Source: Kwoniella bestiolae CBS 10118 (taxonomy: Eukaryota > Basidiomycota > Tremellomycetes > Tremellales > Cryptococcaceae). Taken from it: a stretch of DNA of 64,000 nt. Positions 21,747 through 31,595 of this stretch are shown one piece after another. Every line of letters begins with the position of its first letter. The first letter of the stretch is position 1. The DNA lies in assembly GCF_000512585.2 (NCBI RefSeq), contig NC_089248.1, forward strand, positions 372,001 through 436,000. Reading direction: 5' to 3'. The notes under the pieces are model-generated. The model saw only the letters and a list, made by a program, of their open reading frames with translations, was not told the DNA's origin and did not search any database. A program made the translations under genes and the position numbers.

Positions 21747-22097
21747 ATGAGCAGCTTCGTATCTTCCGTAGCAAGTACCATCTCCAGCTTGTTTGCGCCC
21801 CGGGCCGTATTCGAACGAACAGAAAAGCAGGCTAAATCTATCCGTGCGCTCAAGACCGACCCCGATTATGCACATTCCGGTTCGGACGATTGCAAAATGC
21901 TCAACAAGCTGGCAAGTGCAACCTCGTATGACGAATTCAGTCTCGCAGACGAGGAAGACAAGTTAACCCATTTGTGGAAAGAGTTGGAGAAGACGAAAAA
22001 TGGGGAAAAGGCGAGGTCAGCAAGATCCAGAGCCTATTATCAGGACTGCGAGAGAGTCCAAGAGATGGTGTTGTCGGTGAAGAGACATGCGAAATGA
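21747..22097 (+). CDS. Family 1 orphan protein, member 5 (116 aa)
   Basis: Intronless, ATG in good context after a clear TATA box. The N-terminus MSSFVSSVASTISSLFAPRA is hydrophobic/amphipathic. Then NKLASATSYDEFSLADEED aligns with DKLRWATSFEDFGSKSA of member 7 (shared KL-x-x-ATS-[YF]-[DE]-[DE]-F). A second helix HLWKELEKTKNGEKARSARS corresponds to RFKDELRKSRDPEVELGRSD, and a last helix CERVQEMVLSVKRH to DYEIVEGLVDYVLENM. This is the pair that best defines the family. No known domain. Short, highly charged, probably all helical. Function unknown. Confidence 0.65.
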   Translation: MSSFVSSVASTISSLFAPRAVFERTEKQAKSIRALKTDPDYAHSGSDDCKMLNKLASATSYDEFSLADEEDKLTHLWKELEKTKNGEKARSARSRAYYQDCERVQEMVLSVKRHAK

Positions 22098-22724
22098 TCG
22101 AGGGCGAAGGGGACATGTACTTCTCTGTCGACGTGGTACGATATCGTACTCGACGTTTTCCTTCCTCTCAGATTTGAAGCATGCATTCGTCAAAGGCGAT
22201 ACCCAGAAGATATATGCATTATTGAGCTCTTTGGAATATAATACAGTACATTACTGTACGCTGTCGAGCTTCGAGTACATCACAGTACAGTACAGCGATC
22301 GTCATACGAGTAACACTTTAGCACAAATGGCAATGTTCATTCCGTTTATTACCAAAAATCGTCTGGCAAAGCGATACATGTCGCACACTCTGTATCCATT
22401 GTTCACCTTCCCTTGTCAACTGTTGGATGTACTTCCTCTGGCGGGAAAGCTCCACTGGTCGAATTGGTGCAGTATCTCTCGCTCATGTCTTGCCACTTGG
22501 GATGTACCACTCGACTGGTGAATTAACCAAATGGTCATTCCCCGAATGAATTGCTCTCTCATCTCCTCTCTGCGCAAAAACCACAAAACAAGACAGTACT
22601 TTGCGATACTTCTCGCATGGCTCGATCCCTCCCGCTCCACACAGGTGCAATCCACTTCATTCTATAGCTGCCTCCTACTTTCTTCCGCTATAGGAACAGC
22701 CACAACAGGTCAAATCGGCCCACG
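22098..22724. other. Intergenic with short palindromic repeats
   Basis: Holds TACAGTA-CAT-TACTGTA (22242-22258) and CAGTACAGTAC (22283-22293). No supported coding frame. Confidence 0.4.
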
Positions 22725-23144
22725 ATGTCATCACTCGACCTGGATTCCATCCGCTCACTCTGTCTTTTGGTATCTTACCAACTGACCGAGGAGATTAAAA
22801 GCTCGATCGCGAAGATGGGAGATGAAGATCCCGACTATTCCGTAGACTCGAAACAAGCCAGTGCGATATTGAATGGTCGGATGCTACGAAAGTTGACTAG
22901 TCCCACTCCTGAGGGGCTATACGTGATCGATCTCGACAGGGATCAGAGGTCCTTGGAATCGCTCAAGGATGGGTTGAAGTAGTCGGCGAAGGTATGGAGC
23001 GATTCGAGACACAGGCCGAAGAGGACTGTCTCGAAGGATGATTATGAAAGGGTGAAGGGGTTGGTAGATTCCATATTGATTGACATGGCCGTGACCGTGG
23101 ATGTGGACATGAACGTGGACACCGCAGCGGCGGCTGGGTCCTAA
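22725..23144 (+). pseudogene. Family 1 member 6, interrupted by in-frame TAG
   Basis: ATG at 22725 opens an 85-codon frame (MSSLDLDSIRSL ... SLESLKDGLK) that ends at TAG 22980-22982. The same frame continues past the stop for 53 codons to TAA 23142-23144. The downstream part carries the family's missing C-terminal helix, RTVSKDDYERVKGLVDSIL, which aligns with GDYEIVEGLVDYVL of member 7. The two halves joined without a shift give a normal-length member, so a single nonsense change best explains it. Readthrough, a sequencing error or a strain-specific allele are alternatives. I saw no intron that could remove the stop. The conserved N-terminal block reads LRKLTSPTPEGLYVIDLDRD. Confidence 0.6.
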
Positions 23145-23801
23145 TTGAATGTCACTTATCATATGAACCCTCTTTTCCTGCAACAGATGCATTCTCGGTA
23201 TAGGTGACCACATCCCGAGAGGCTGAGTCAGGGAGAGCGAGCATGTAGCCGTTGAGTGGCAATGTTAATTAAGGCCTGTAAGCTGAAAGTATTCAATCGA
23301 GGCAATCGGAATCGTACTGCCTAGCTGATATCAGCCAGATTAACATCTTTCTGCTCCACTGAGTGCAAGTGAGTACCTCCGGTGGATCATACTTGCCAGC
23401 TTCTTTCGAGCAGACGTCACTCACGCGCGTGGATGTTCAGAATGCACAGTCAGTTAGCTCAAATGGTCAAAGAGGGTTCAGTCTGTGGGGTGGTACTGTA
23501 GTCATACGCTGTACTGTACATGACTTGGGTACATGCAGTACTCTTAAGCTCCTGGACGACCCTTTCCCTCTTGACCTACATCGAGAGGGAAGAACGCCAT
23601 GATTGGCCCACACAGATTGTGTGTCTACGTCATGACCGGATCACCGAGTGACCTGATGTGACTCGACGAATTCTTTTTGTCTTTCAAGGTCAAATAGACC
23701 CAAGTGATCTTGTCATCCGATCCGTTCACCTTCCGTATGTAAGACAGTACATTATCGTCTGCAATCACTCCATCGACGCCAAAAACAAACACTTTATCAA
23801 A
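23145..23801. other. Intergenic, no gene seen
   Basis: Spacer before family 1 member 7 with CTGTACTGTAC near 23509-23519. A segment near 23453 looks like a tRNA D-arm but lacks the rest of a tRNA. Confidence 0.4.
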
Positions 23802-24131
23802 ATGACCAACACCCAACCATCACCATCCGAGCTCAACCGAACCCCCGAACAAGATCATTCCCCCCTCCACCTCGCAACAGATATAACCTATTCCCACTGG
23901 AAATCCCTCCATGCCGAGACCCTCGACAAGTTACGTTGGGCAACATCCTTTGAAGACTTTGGATCAAAGTCAGCGATAGGGAAAACTGAGCTGAAAAGGT
24001 TCAAAGATGAGTTGAGGAAGTCGAGGGACCCTGAGGTGGAATTAGGGAGATCGGATAGATGTAAGGCTGAGAGGGGGGATTATGAGATTGTTGAGGGGTT
24101 GGTGGATTATGTGTTGGAGAATATGAAATGA
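23802..24131 (+). CDS. Family 1 orphan protein, member 7 (109 aa)
   Basis: Intronless, ATG 23802 (AAAATGACC). Order: a polar N-terminus with QPSPSELNRTPEQD (an S-P-S-E-L block reminiscent of LSPSEL in members 3 and 4), then LDKLRWATSFEDFGSKSA, then TELKRFKDELRKSRDPE and YEIVEGLVDYVLENMK at the end. These three blocks match members 5 and 6 in order and spacing. It is acidic/basic charged, predicted helical, and has no Cys, signal peptide or membrane helix. It and member 6 are on the plus strand about 660 bases apart, consistent with a recent tandem duplication. Function unknown. Confidence 0.65.
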   Translation: MTNTQPSPSELNRTPEQDHSPLHLATDITYSHWKSLHAETLDKLRWATSFEDFGSKSAIGKTELKRFKDELRKSRDPEVELGRSDRCKAERGDYEIVEGLVDYVLENMK

Positions 24132-24345
24132 GGTGTTGACGAGGATTAGGAATGAGTTACGGTTAAGTCGGTGCAGCACCATTACGATATTTCGTATTGC
24201 TTGTCACAACCATGTTACTACCGTACCGTTCAAATGTACAATCCCGTGCCTGAATTAGTAAATCAGTAATCAATCAGTGAATGATGTAACCCGTAATGTT
24301 CTCGATCGACTTTGTTGTGAAAAACAAATTACCGTCCATCCACTT

Positions 24346-24352
24346 TATATAA
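24346..24352 (+). promoter_or_regulatory. TATA-like element
   Basis: TATATAA about 75 bases upstream of the ATG at 24427. Confidence 0.35.
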
Positions 24353-24426
24353 CTCTTATCTCACATCGTCATTCTCAGGTCTAGCACAGCAATTACAACG
24401 ATCTAACGTGGAGACCTGAACCAACA

Positions 24427-26349
24427 ATGCCGCCAAAACCAACTGCCTTACCCGCCCCAACGGCTCAACTGGGATTACAAGACTGGCTGAAGCTCCTCAC
24501 GGTCAGAGGGGTGGATATGAGAGTAGCGATGGGTCTGGCAGCTAAGATGTGAGCTAGTCGTTCCACCTCATGATAATTTTTAGCTAGTCGCTGATATCAT
24601 GATTGTGTAAAGATACAAATCCCATGGAACCATCGAACGTCTCTCCTCCATCACTCCTCAGAAACTCGCTGGTCTCGTGGAAGACAAGGAGGCTAGGAAG
24701 GTAGTTTCGAATGCTCTGAGAGGACTGGCAAGTGGGGAGGTGAGCTCATCTGCTCCCTTCTACTGACTGTGTAGACTAGCTGACGTGAGCCGACGTATAA
24801 GGCGGTAAATAAGAAACGAGGGAGGGATAGTGATCTTCTCGAACCACTGGGTAAAAAACGGAAAGATGAGGAGAATCTTCCGGGTGATCTTGATTTTCAT
24901 CCCATCCTTGATGTTGAGGTGGGTTGCCGTACTATCCTTCCTTCATTCTCATCTCTTCTACTCTCTTTTCGTTACAGACAGTGCAGACTTGTCTCGTAGT
25001 ATACCCTTCATACTCGAACTGTCGGCTATCCATACCATATCGTACCATACGAACCTCCAACTCAATACTGACTATCAAGTTCAACAACATAGCAACTCCT
25101 CCCCCTCACGCTCACCACCAACCGCGCCCCCGTATCAACCGCATGGGCCTACACCCTCTCCCGCCGAATGGGATTCGACATCGCCGAGTCCCTCTCCCTA
25201 GCCCACGTGTACGTCCACATATCAAGTCTGAAACATGCCTTGCAACTTGGCAATATCCTCAATGACGTCGAAACGAGAGAGGCCAAAGAGGAGATCGAGG
25301 ATTTACCGGATGGTGAAATGGGATTACCATCTAAGTTTAGGAAGATGAACAAAAGCCCGAGTAAGGGGAAGGGAAAGGGGAGAGGGAGAGGGGGGGATGA
25401 GGATGGGAGTGGGAGTGGGGTCAGGATTAGTTCGCAGCCTTGGGTGGGGATTATGCGTGCCAAGTGAGTAACGAGTTTCCTCTATCCCGTTCAATTTACC
25501 CCGAGTTTATCTTCTTCTGATAACGTACGTACGTCTGAAGGGAGGATGAGAGCTGATGATTGGTTGATATAGGATGTGAGCTTTAGAATACGAATTGTCC
25601 ATTCGGAGATAAGCTGACAAGGCTTACGACTGTGCTTAGACCAATTATAGAGAGACCCGATGGGACAATAAGGGCTATACAGAAGGGTGAACCCGTCGGA
25701 CCGGGGCAGGTGAGTATACAATCCTTCTCAGATGACATCCAGATCAAGGATGACGTCCACTTTCGCAGGCATATCTATACATCACCCGAGCATTCAAAGA
25801 TTATACACCTCATGTGATGGGCGCATTGAAATTGGTCGCTGAATCGTATGATCCCGAGGAGCTGAACAAGATGGCAGGACATATGTATGTGAGTGGTCGA
25901 CTTAACAATCCCCTCATGGAGTTTTGCTGTGGAACCGGGGCGGTACGCCTTAGCAATAGGAGGCTGACCTGAGTTTGTCACACTGAAAGAACGAGTTCAA
26001 GCCCGATGTAGTAGAATGGGGTCAGAGAGGTACACTCGAACTTGCCAAGGTGCTTGATCAGGTCAAGTCGCCTGTGGACATGGATACAGCAGCGGTGGAA
26101 GACACGGAAGAGTATCCTGTCAAGTCGGATCCATCGGACGTGGATGGTCACCCAGCCAAGTCGGATATGTCAGGTCAACCTAAACGTGAAATACCGTCGT
26201 CTTCTATGCCGAGTCCGAAGCATGAAAACGACGATGATATGTATATACTGCCAAAGAAGGAGTTGACAGTGGAAGAATACGAAGCTATGTTAGACGCTGA
26301 GGAGGGACCTGGGGGTTTCGTGGAGGGTGGTGATATATATGGGACTTAG
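24427..26349 (+). CDS. Conserved protein, helix-hairpin-helix-like N-terminus, unknown function
   Basis: Seven exons: 24427-24548, 24613-24739, 24802-24918, 25093-25463, 25640-25709, 25769-25888 and 25990-26349; 428 aa. Residues about 14-80 read like a helix-hairpin-helix repeat (LTVRGVDMRVAMGLAAKIY, then LSSITPQKLAGLVEDKEARK). The core after a charged linker is TTNRAPVSTAWAYTLSRRMG ... IAESLSLAHVYVHISSLKHA, and near the C-terminus AYLYITRAFKDYTPHVMGAL ... ELNKMAGHMYNEFKPDVVEW. I recognise this R-A-P-V/T-x-W-A plus F-[KR]-P-x-V-x-x-W-G-Q pattern as a family found widely in fungi, plants and bacteria without an established function. A Gly/Lys-rich low-complexity stretch (SKGKGKGRGRGG) and an acidic tail follow. 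Nuclear DNA binding is only a guess from the hairpin. Confidence 0.7.
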
Positions 26350-27399
26350 TAGTGGGAATGAGGCGAGGAAGCGTCATGATCGGTCTCGGATGATTAGTTT
26401 CCATGGTCGGCCGGTTGTTGTATATACCTAACCATACATGAACTTGTAGCGTAATGCAGTGTTGTCCCTATCGACATTCCCGCGATGTACTGGTACTGGT
26501 ATAGTAAATGTCGCTCGAATGCTGTGTATCAATTCCTGTACGGATGATATGCTTTGGTAAAACCCTCCACCAAGTGATCGGCCCAGGAACGGAATGGAAT
26601 GGAATGCTGTGAAAGCTCACGTTATCCGCAAAGATTGCCTGGAATTTCTGTCAGTTATGCTTGATGCGTCTAATCATCGATCGACCTTGTACTATCGGAC
26701 CCATGAACAATGACGATCCTACAGTATCTCAAAACACCGACGCCGACGGTGATGGTGGGGAGTAGACCCAAGCTCACTTGCGAAACACAGGTCCATGGTT
26801 CGTTCTGGTCAATTCCGATCAAAGGCACCTTGGACCCTCGCTAAGCTGTACCTTTGAGGTTGGTACGACATCATCCATACAACGCCGAGATGACCACGGC
26901 ACTAGCAATCAGTATAGTCCTCACTGCATGGTACACCCGCACAGCAACACCGCTAGTCTAGTTGATCAGCAATGATCTGGAATGTATCGTATGGGAAGGA
27001 TAGCATGTACTTTGTATTCGAGTAAGATTAGATCCATTCCACTACCTCATCATAAACGATCACTGCGCCTCCTAACACAGTACACACACTACGTCCACAC
27101 CTACATCACCTACTGTCAACAGGTGCAAGCAAGCTCGCTTAGACGTAGCAACCTGACTTCTGATCACATCTTTCGATCACTCACACTCACCTCTTTGCTC
27201 TTTCCTCTTTCTTCAATCCTTTCTCTTCTTCACCTTTGATCCTTCCCTCTGGTCTTCTACTCACCTCGGGAGACTCACACCGTCGACTGGTTATCCAACT
27301 ACAGCCTTCCAGCTAGTAGTAATGGAGACTCCTCGTCTCTTTCATCGTCGTCGAGTTCATCAACTAAGGGTCAAAGCTCACTCGACCTCCCCACCCATC
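26350..27399. other. Intergenic, no gene seen
   Basis: About 1 kb: 3' UTR of the preceding gene, then CT-rich sequence (27180-27260) typical of a 5' leader. An upstream in-frame ATG at 27322 is discussed with the next gene. No RNA gene or repeat array. Confidence 0.45.
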
Positions 27400-29787
27400 A
27401 TGTTCCCATCACTATCATTACCCCTCGCCCATTTCCTCCTCCTAACCTTCTCTTTCCTACTCCCCACACACGCCAAAGAACCATTCAACATAACCGTATC
27501 CGACCAATCACCCACCATCTCCTACTTCCCCTCCCGATCCGGACCACAAGCTTCAACATGGAACGTGACCTACACCGACTCGGCATGGTCCAACTACGTC
27601 AACCAGACTATAGGCCAGGGAGTATCCTCGCACTATACCACCTTTGTCGGAGCCAATGCATCCCTCGGATGGTGGGGTACTGCCGTCTACCTCTGGGGAG
27701 AGGGGAACGATGCGGATATCGAAGTTAGGGTGGATGGCAATACGACTGCGCAGAGGATAGAGGGGGGATGGTATCTTGATAATCTACAGGAAAGCTGGCA
27801 TAGGCTGAGGGTGAGGGTGATAGGTAATGGAGGAGTGAGGATTAGGGGAGTCACTTTTACGACTGTTATCGGTGAGAATGGGTGAGTGATGTCTTGTGTC
27901 ATGGTCTTGGAAGGATTATGATCAAGGCTGTGTCCTTTGCTATGTCACTTGTATCCCCTGATACAGTTTGTCATGTTTTCCATTGTGGAAACCCTGCTCC
28001 AGATGCTACCTAATGAAAAACCAAGGTACTGGAAAGCTAACCGGATATACTCGTTCGTCGCCTAGTGCAACCCCCGTCAACTCTACTATCCAAGCTATCT
28101 TCGGAGAGAATCAAATCAATGGGTTATTCAGCTCGTCAACAGGTCAATGGGAGACCGCGACTTTGCTTGGCGGTGCTGGTAAGTCGTCTTATCATATGCA
28201 ATACATGTTCTCCCCTCAGTAATATCCCATATAAGCTTTTTGTCCCAATTTGACGAATTGACCCAACTTCGGAGATCAAACCCACTTACACCTCTAGTGT
28301 ACAGGCAATCAAACTCAACAGACATATAACAGACTCGACACGTTCACACCAGCCTCTCGACTGATCTTCCAACCCCCCTCCAACACATCTTTCATCGTCC
28401 TATATGGATCCGTAAACTTCGACCACGATCAATTCTTCGTTAGTCTCACTTCATCCAACCTGCCCAAAGTGGCTACTTCCGGTGCACTCGAAGATACCAC
28501 CACGACCACCACTACCATCGGTGGTATACCCTCCACTCAGGAGTTTCACGGGGCGAGTCCATGGGTATCTACCGATCAGGTGCTGTACTATGCCAATTTG
28601 GATGTCAAGTCGCAGTATACCGTGACGGTTGAGAATCAGGGTCAGGGGAGACCTTATTGGGATGTATCGAAAGTCGTCTTTATACAACCTCAAGGGTGAG
28701 TTGGACCTTCCCATCGAGATCCATACATAATTCAGTGAAAACTGACCTTCGCTTGGTGTTTAGTGGCAGTGCAGGTGGAAGCTCATCAAATACAGCTGCT
28801 ATAGCTGGTGGAGTCGTGAGTGTCTCTCGCCGCAGGATGAGTGCAAAAGAAGAATCACTGACCTATTCACTTTACGTGGTTTCAGGCCGGCGGAGTGGTA
28901 GTTCTAACTCTCATAGCTGGACTGTTGTGGTTCTTCATCTTTCGCAAGAAGCGGGATCAGCGTAAGAGGAAACAAGAGTACGTTCTGTGAGGTTTTGCCG
29001 ATTTGATCGTTACTTTTGATATCTCGGACTTGTTGTGAGATTGTAGCTGACGATCAATCTGTTTACCACCACTAGAGCGAACTTGTATGAGGATAAACCA
29101 TTCGAAATTGATCCGTATACGCCCCATGGAGAACAGAGTGCCGGAGATGCTTATGCGAGTGAGTGCTTTGCGCTTAAAATCCCTATAGATTCGGTGCATT
29201 GCCAAGAACAAGCCAGATACTTTGTCGCTCCTCAAAACATTGGAGACCGGCAGTCCTTCTTTGTATATCATGCTGACAGCGATCTATCACTCGCAGACGC
29301 AGCCTCAGGAGGACACACGCCCTACGATCAAACTCCACCATCCGGTCACCACCGAGACTCGACCGTCACACCTTTGCTGATGGGTTCAGCAGGCTCACCA
29401 GACCCAAGATCATCATACCAATCTAGCGGATCATATAACCCCAATCGATCGTCCCTACCCCAGTCGGCGGACGGGTATGGGTACTACGCCCCCAGCTCAT
29501 CCGTACAGACCAGTCAGGATAGTGGCGGTACTCCAAGTGGAATGGTGCTGCACAACCCAGATCAGCAGAATGGCAGACCCACGTCTGCATCGGGACCACC
29601 TGGAGGAGCAGGTAAAGCTCGATATACCAACAATAGAAGAAGAAGTAATATAATTCAAGAGGAGGATGCTGGGTCGGTGCCAAATCCACCTCATCCACCA
29701 CAGGAGGATACGGTCATTCCGCCGAGCTATAATCCGTCGTGGGCTCAAGCTAGATCGAGGATGGAGTCGGAGAATGGGACGAGTTGA
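27400..29787 (+). CDS. Secretory-pathway single-pass membrane protein with PPSY tail
   Basis: Seven exons: 27400-27881, a second ending 28178 (acceptor 27967 or 28002, both in frame), 28305-28695, 28764-28815, 28886-28977, 29077-29158 and 29297-29787. The start at 27400 gives a textbook signal peptide (MFPSLSLPLAHFLLLTFSFL); an ATG 26 codons upstream would bury it. The lumenal/extracellular part has two similar beta-rich segments (WGTAVYLWGEGNDADIEVRV in the first; FIVLYGSVNFDHDQFFVSL in the second) with N-glycosylation sites (NITV, NQT, NAS). One membrane helix follows (GGVVVLTLIAGLLWFFIF) with basic RKKRDQRKRK. The cytosolic tail has YEDKPFEIDPYTPHG and, near the end, VIPPSYNPSWAQ. The PFEIDP and PPSY motifs tie it to copies A and B at 2.5-4.4 kb. 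The type is common in basidiomycetes; function unknown, possibly cell surface. Confidence 0.75.
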
Positions 29788-30591
29788 GGGGATTGTTAAT
29801 ATATTTGTGATGGAGATGTAATGGGTGTAGTTGTGCATAGATTTCATCTTGTGAGATTATGTGAATCGTGTCTGTAAATTAGAGTACAATACATGCGTTA
29901 GTGGTACATGCTTATCGGTTAGCGAGCAAAACACAGATTGCAGCTTGAATTAAAAACCAATGATGATTGCAGTAGTATAGATGATACAATACAGTGTTAC
30001 TTAGCTACTGCATGATTGTCTGACGCTCCAATAAATATCGTGTCATCTGTGATAACGTCGTAAGGCATCATCCGTTGTAATCACCTTCCTCATCGTAGTA
30101 AGCATTGAGATGCCTCGAAGCATGCACGCATCCACAGACGGATTCGGACCTCTGTGTCGTTTCGATCTCCATGCGGCAGGGTCACACGTTGAGGGATCTT
30201 TCTGTTTATAAAGTTACGGGCCTTCAGTCTTTCTCTGACAGGTGGATCAATCCTGCACAAGGCAATTGATGTTTACAGGAAAAACGACCAACCTGAAGCA
30301 TACTGAAATACCTGCGCCAGCAAGATTGAACACATATTGTCATTGTGCCCTTCATGGTGTCATTCTATCATAGAACCCGGTGGCGTCAGGGTCATTGCTT
30401 CTCAGACCACACTTCACAAGGAGGGTGTGTATTCTGTTGAAAATTCTAGCCCCCTTTACAAGCCTTGGAAACGACAAACCAGATGGCGCAAAAATAACTC
30501 CATCGCAGTGATAGTGGCCGTATATGGAAAATAAGATACAATGGGTGAAATGCAGATAGATGGTCCTGTATCATCCTTGGGGGACGTTAAA
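29788..30591. other. Intergenic, tail-to-tail boundary of the family 2 island
   Basis: Between the membrane-protein gene and the first family 2 gene. Only short frames; no repeat or transposon remnant recognised. Confidence 0.45.
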
Positions 30592-31583
30592 TTAATCTTC
30601 AGAGGACTCCTCATTCCCTTGGCCACTGATGTCCCTATCACCAAGCCATTCCGAGTACACGTTCTCATTTGTACCTGGATTTCTCATATTCCAGCAATCC
30701 ACTCTGCCATGGTATGTTTCAACTTTTGTGCCCATCCTGCCCAATCTTTGGGGATTCCGCATTCTGGTGAGTTTGATGGAAGGACTCTCCGCGAGAAGTT
30801 CAAGCGCTGAATCCAGCCTGTAAAGACCATCTTTTGTGTGTTTTGCAAGATCCCAGGTTGTCTTTATTACCTTCTCAGAGTTTTTTCTGATCCACGTATT
30901 CATGGCTTCATTCGCTTCAGTCCTGCCCAAGGTTCCCAAAAGCCGGCGCCTGATATTTCCCTCCAATCGTTGGACGTACGACTCGTAATCGGGACCAAGG
31001 CTATGTAAGGCTCCGACTGCCCACGCGTATTCCCTCGCCCGTGCGAACTCTTTATTGTGCTCCAACCAGATGGTTTTCGTGAATTCTCCCTGAGAGTTGA
31101 TATATTCAGGTGACGAGGAACAGTGTTTCATGCTTTGATACTTCTCCCATGTGAAGTTGGGATCCTTATATTGGACCACTTCTTTGATCTCCTCTCGAGA
31201 AGTGACAGTAGATGAACCGACACCAAACCCTCACAGGTAAAAACAACATTCACGGTCAACCAATCCACCAGACTCTCAGATACAGGGTCCGTGACGTCGA
31301 CCGACCGAGAGACTCTTCTGTGTGGCCATCTTGTCTCTTTGGTCAAATGGGAATAACCATCTGCGACTCTTGTCTGAATGAAGGCTTCCAACCCTTTTCC
31401 AAGGGTTGGATCAAACCTCAGGACACTTAGAACGTCCCGCTTCACTTCCTCAGACCCTCCACATTCCGCTTTCATCTTGGGATCCCTATCAGACGCACGA
31501 TTCAGGAGTTCCGTGCTGATGGCTCCAAGAAGGGACGCCTGGATGCTCCGGAGATCTGAGAAAGCTTGTGATAACTCAGACAT
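30592..31583 (-). pseudogene. Family 2 orphan protein, member 1, apparent frameshift
   Basis: ATG 31583 (MSELSQAFSDLRSIQ) opens a frame that matches member 2 (33091-34047) up to about VNVVFTCEG. The match then moves to another frame (open from about 31230), continuing EVVQYKDPNFTWEKYQSM and HCSSSPEYI to the stop at 30592. Shared landmarks with member 2 are SQAFSDLRSIQ, FxxDPxLxKxLExFI, CSSSPEYI and the C-terminal YSEWLGD (ISDWIGD in member 2). I could not find an intron that joins the frames without a stop, so a frameshift between about 31160 and 31250 is the simplest reading. A very short non-consensus intron or a sequence error remain possible. The joined length would be about 330 aa, like member 2. 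No known domain. Confidence 0.55.
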
Positions 31584-31595
31584 GGGGTCGCCCAA

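Noticed and set aside
23450..23495. tRNA-like stretch (GTTAGCTCAAATGGTCAAAGAG).
   Set aside because: Resembles a D-arm/A box only; no paired acceptor stem and no B box at the right distance.
27322..27399. Upstream ATG for the membrane protein at 27400.
   Set aside because: It would place 26 polar residues before a clear signal peptide; 27400 is the better start, though both remain possible.
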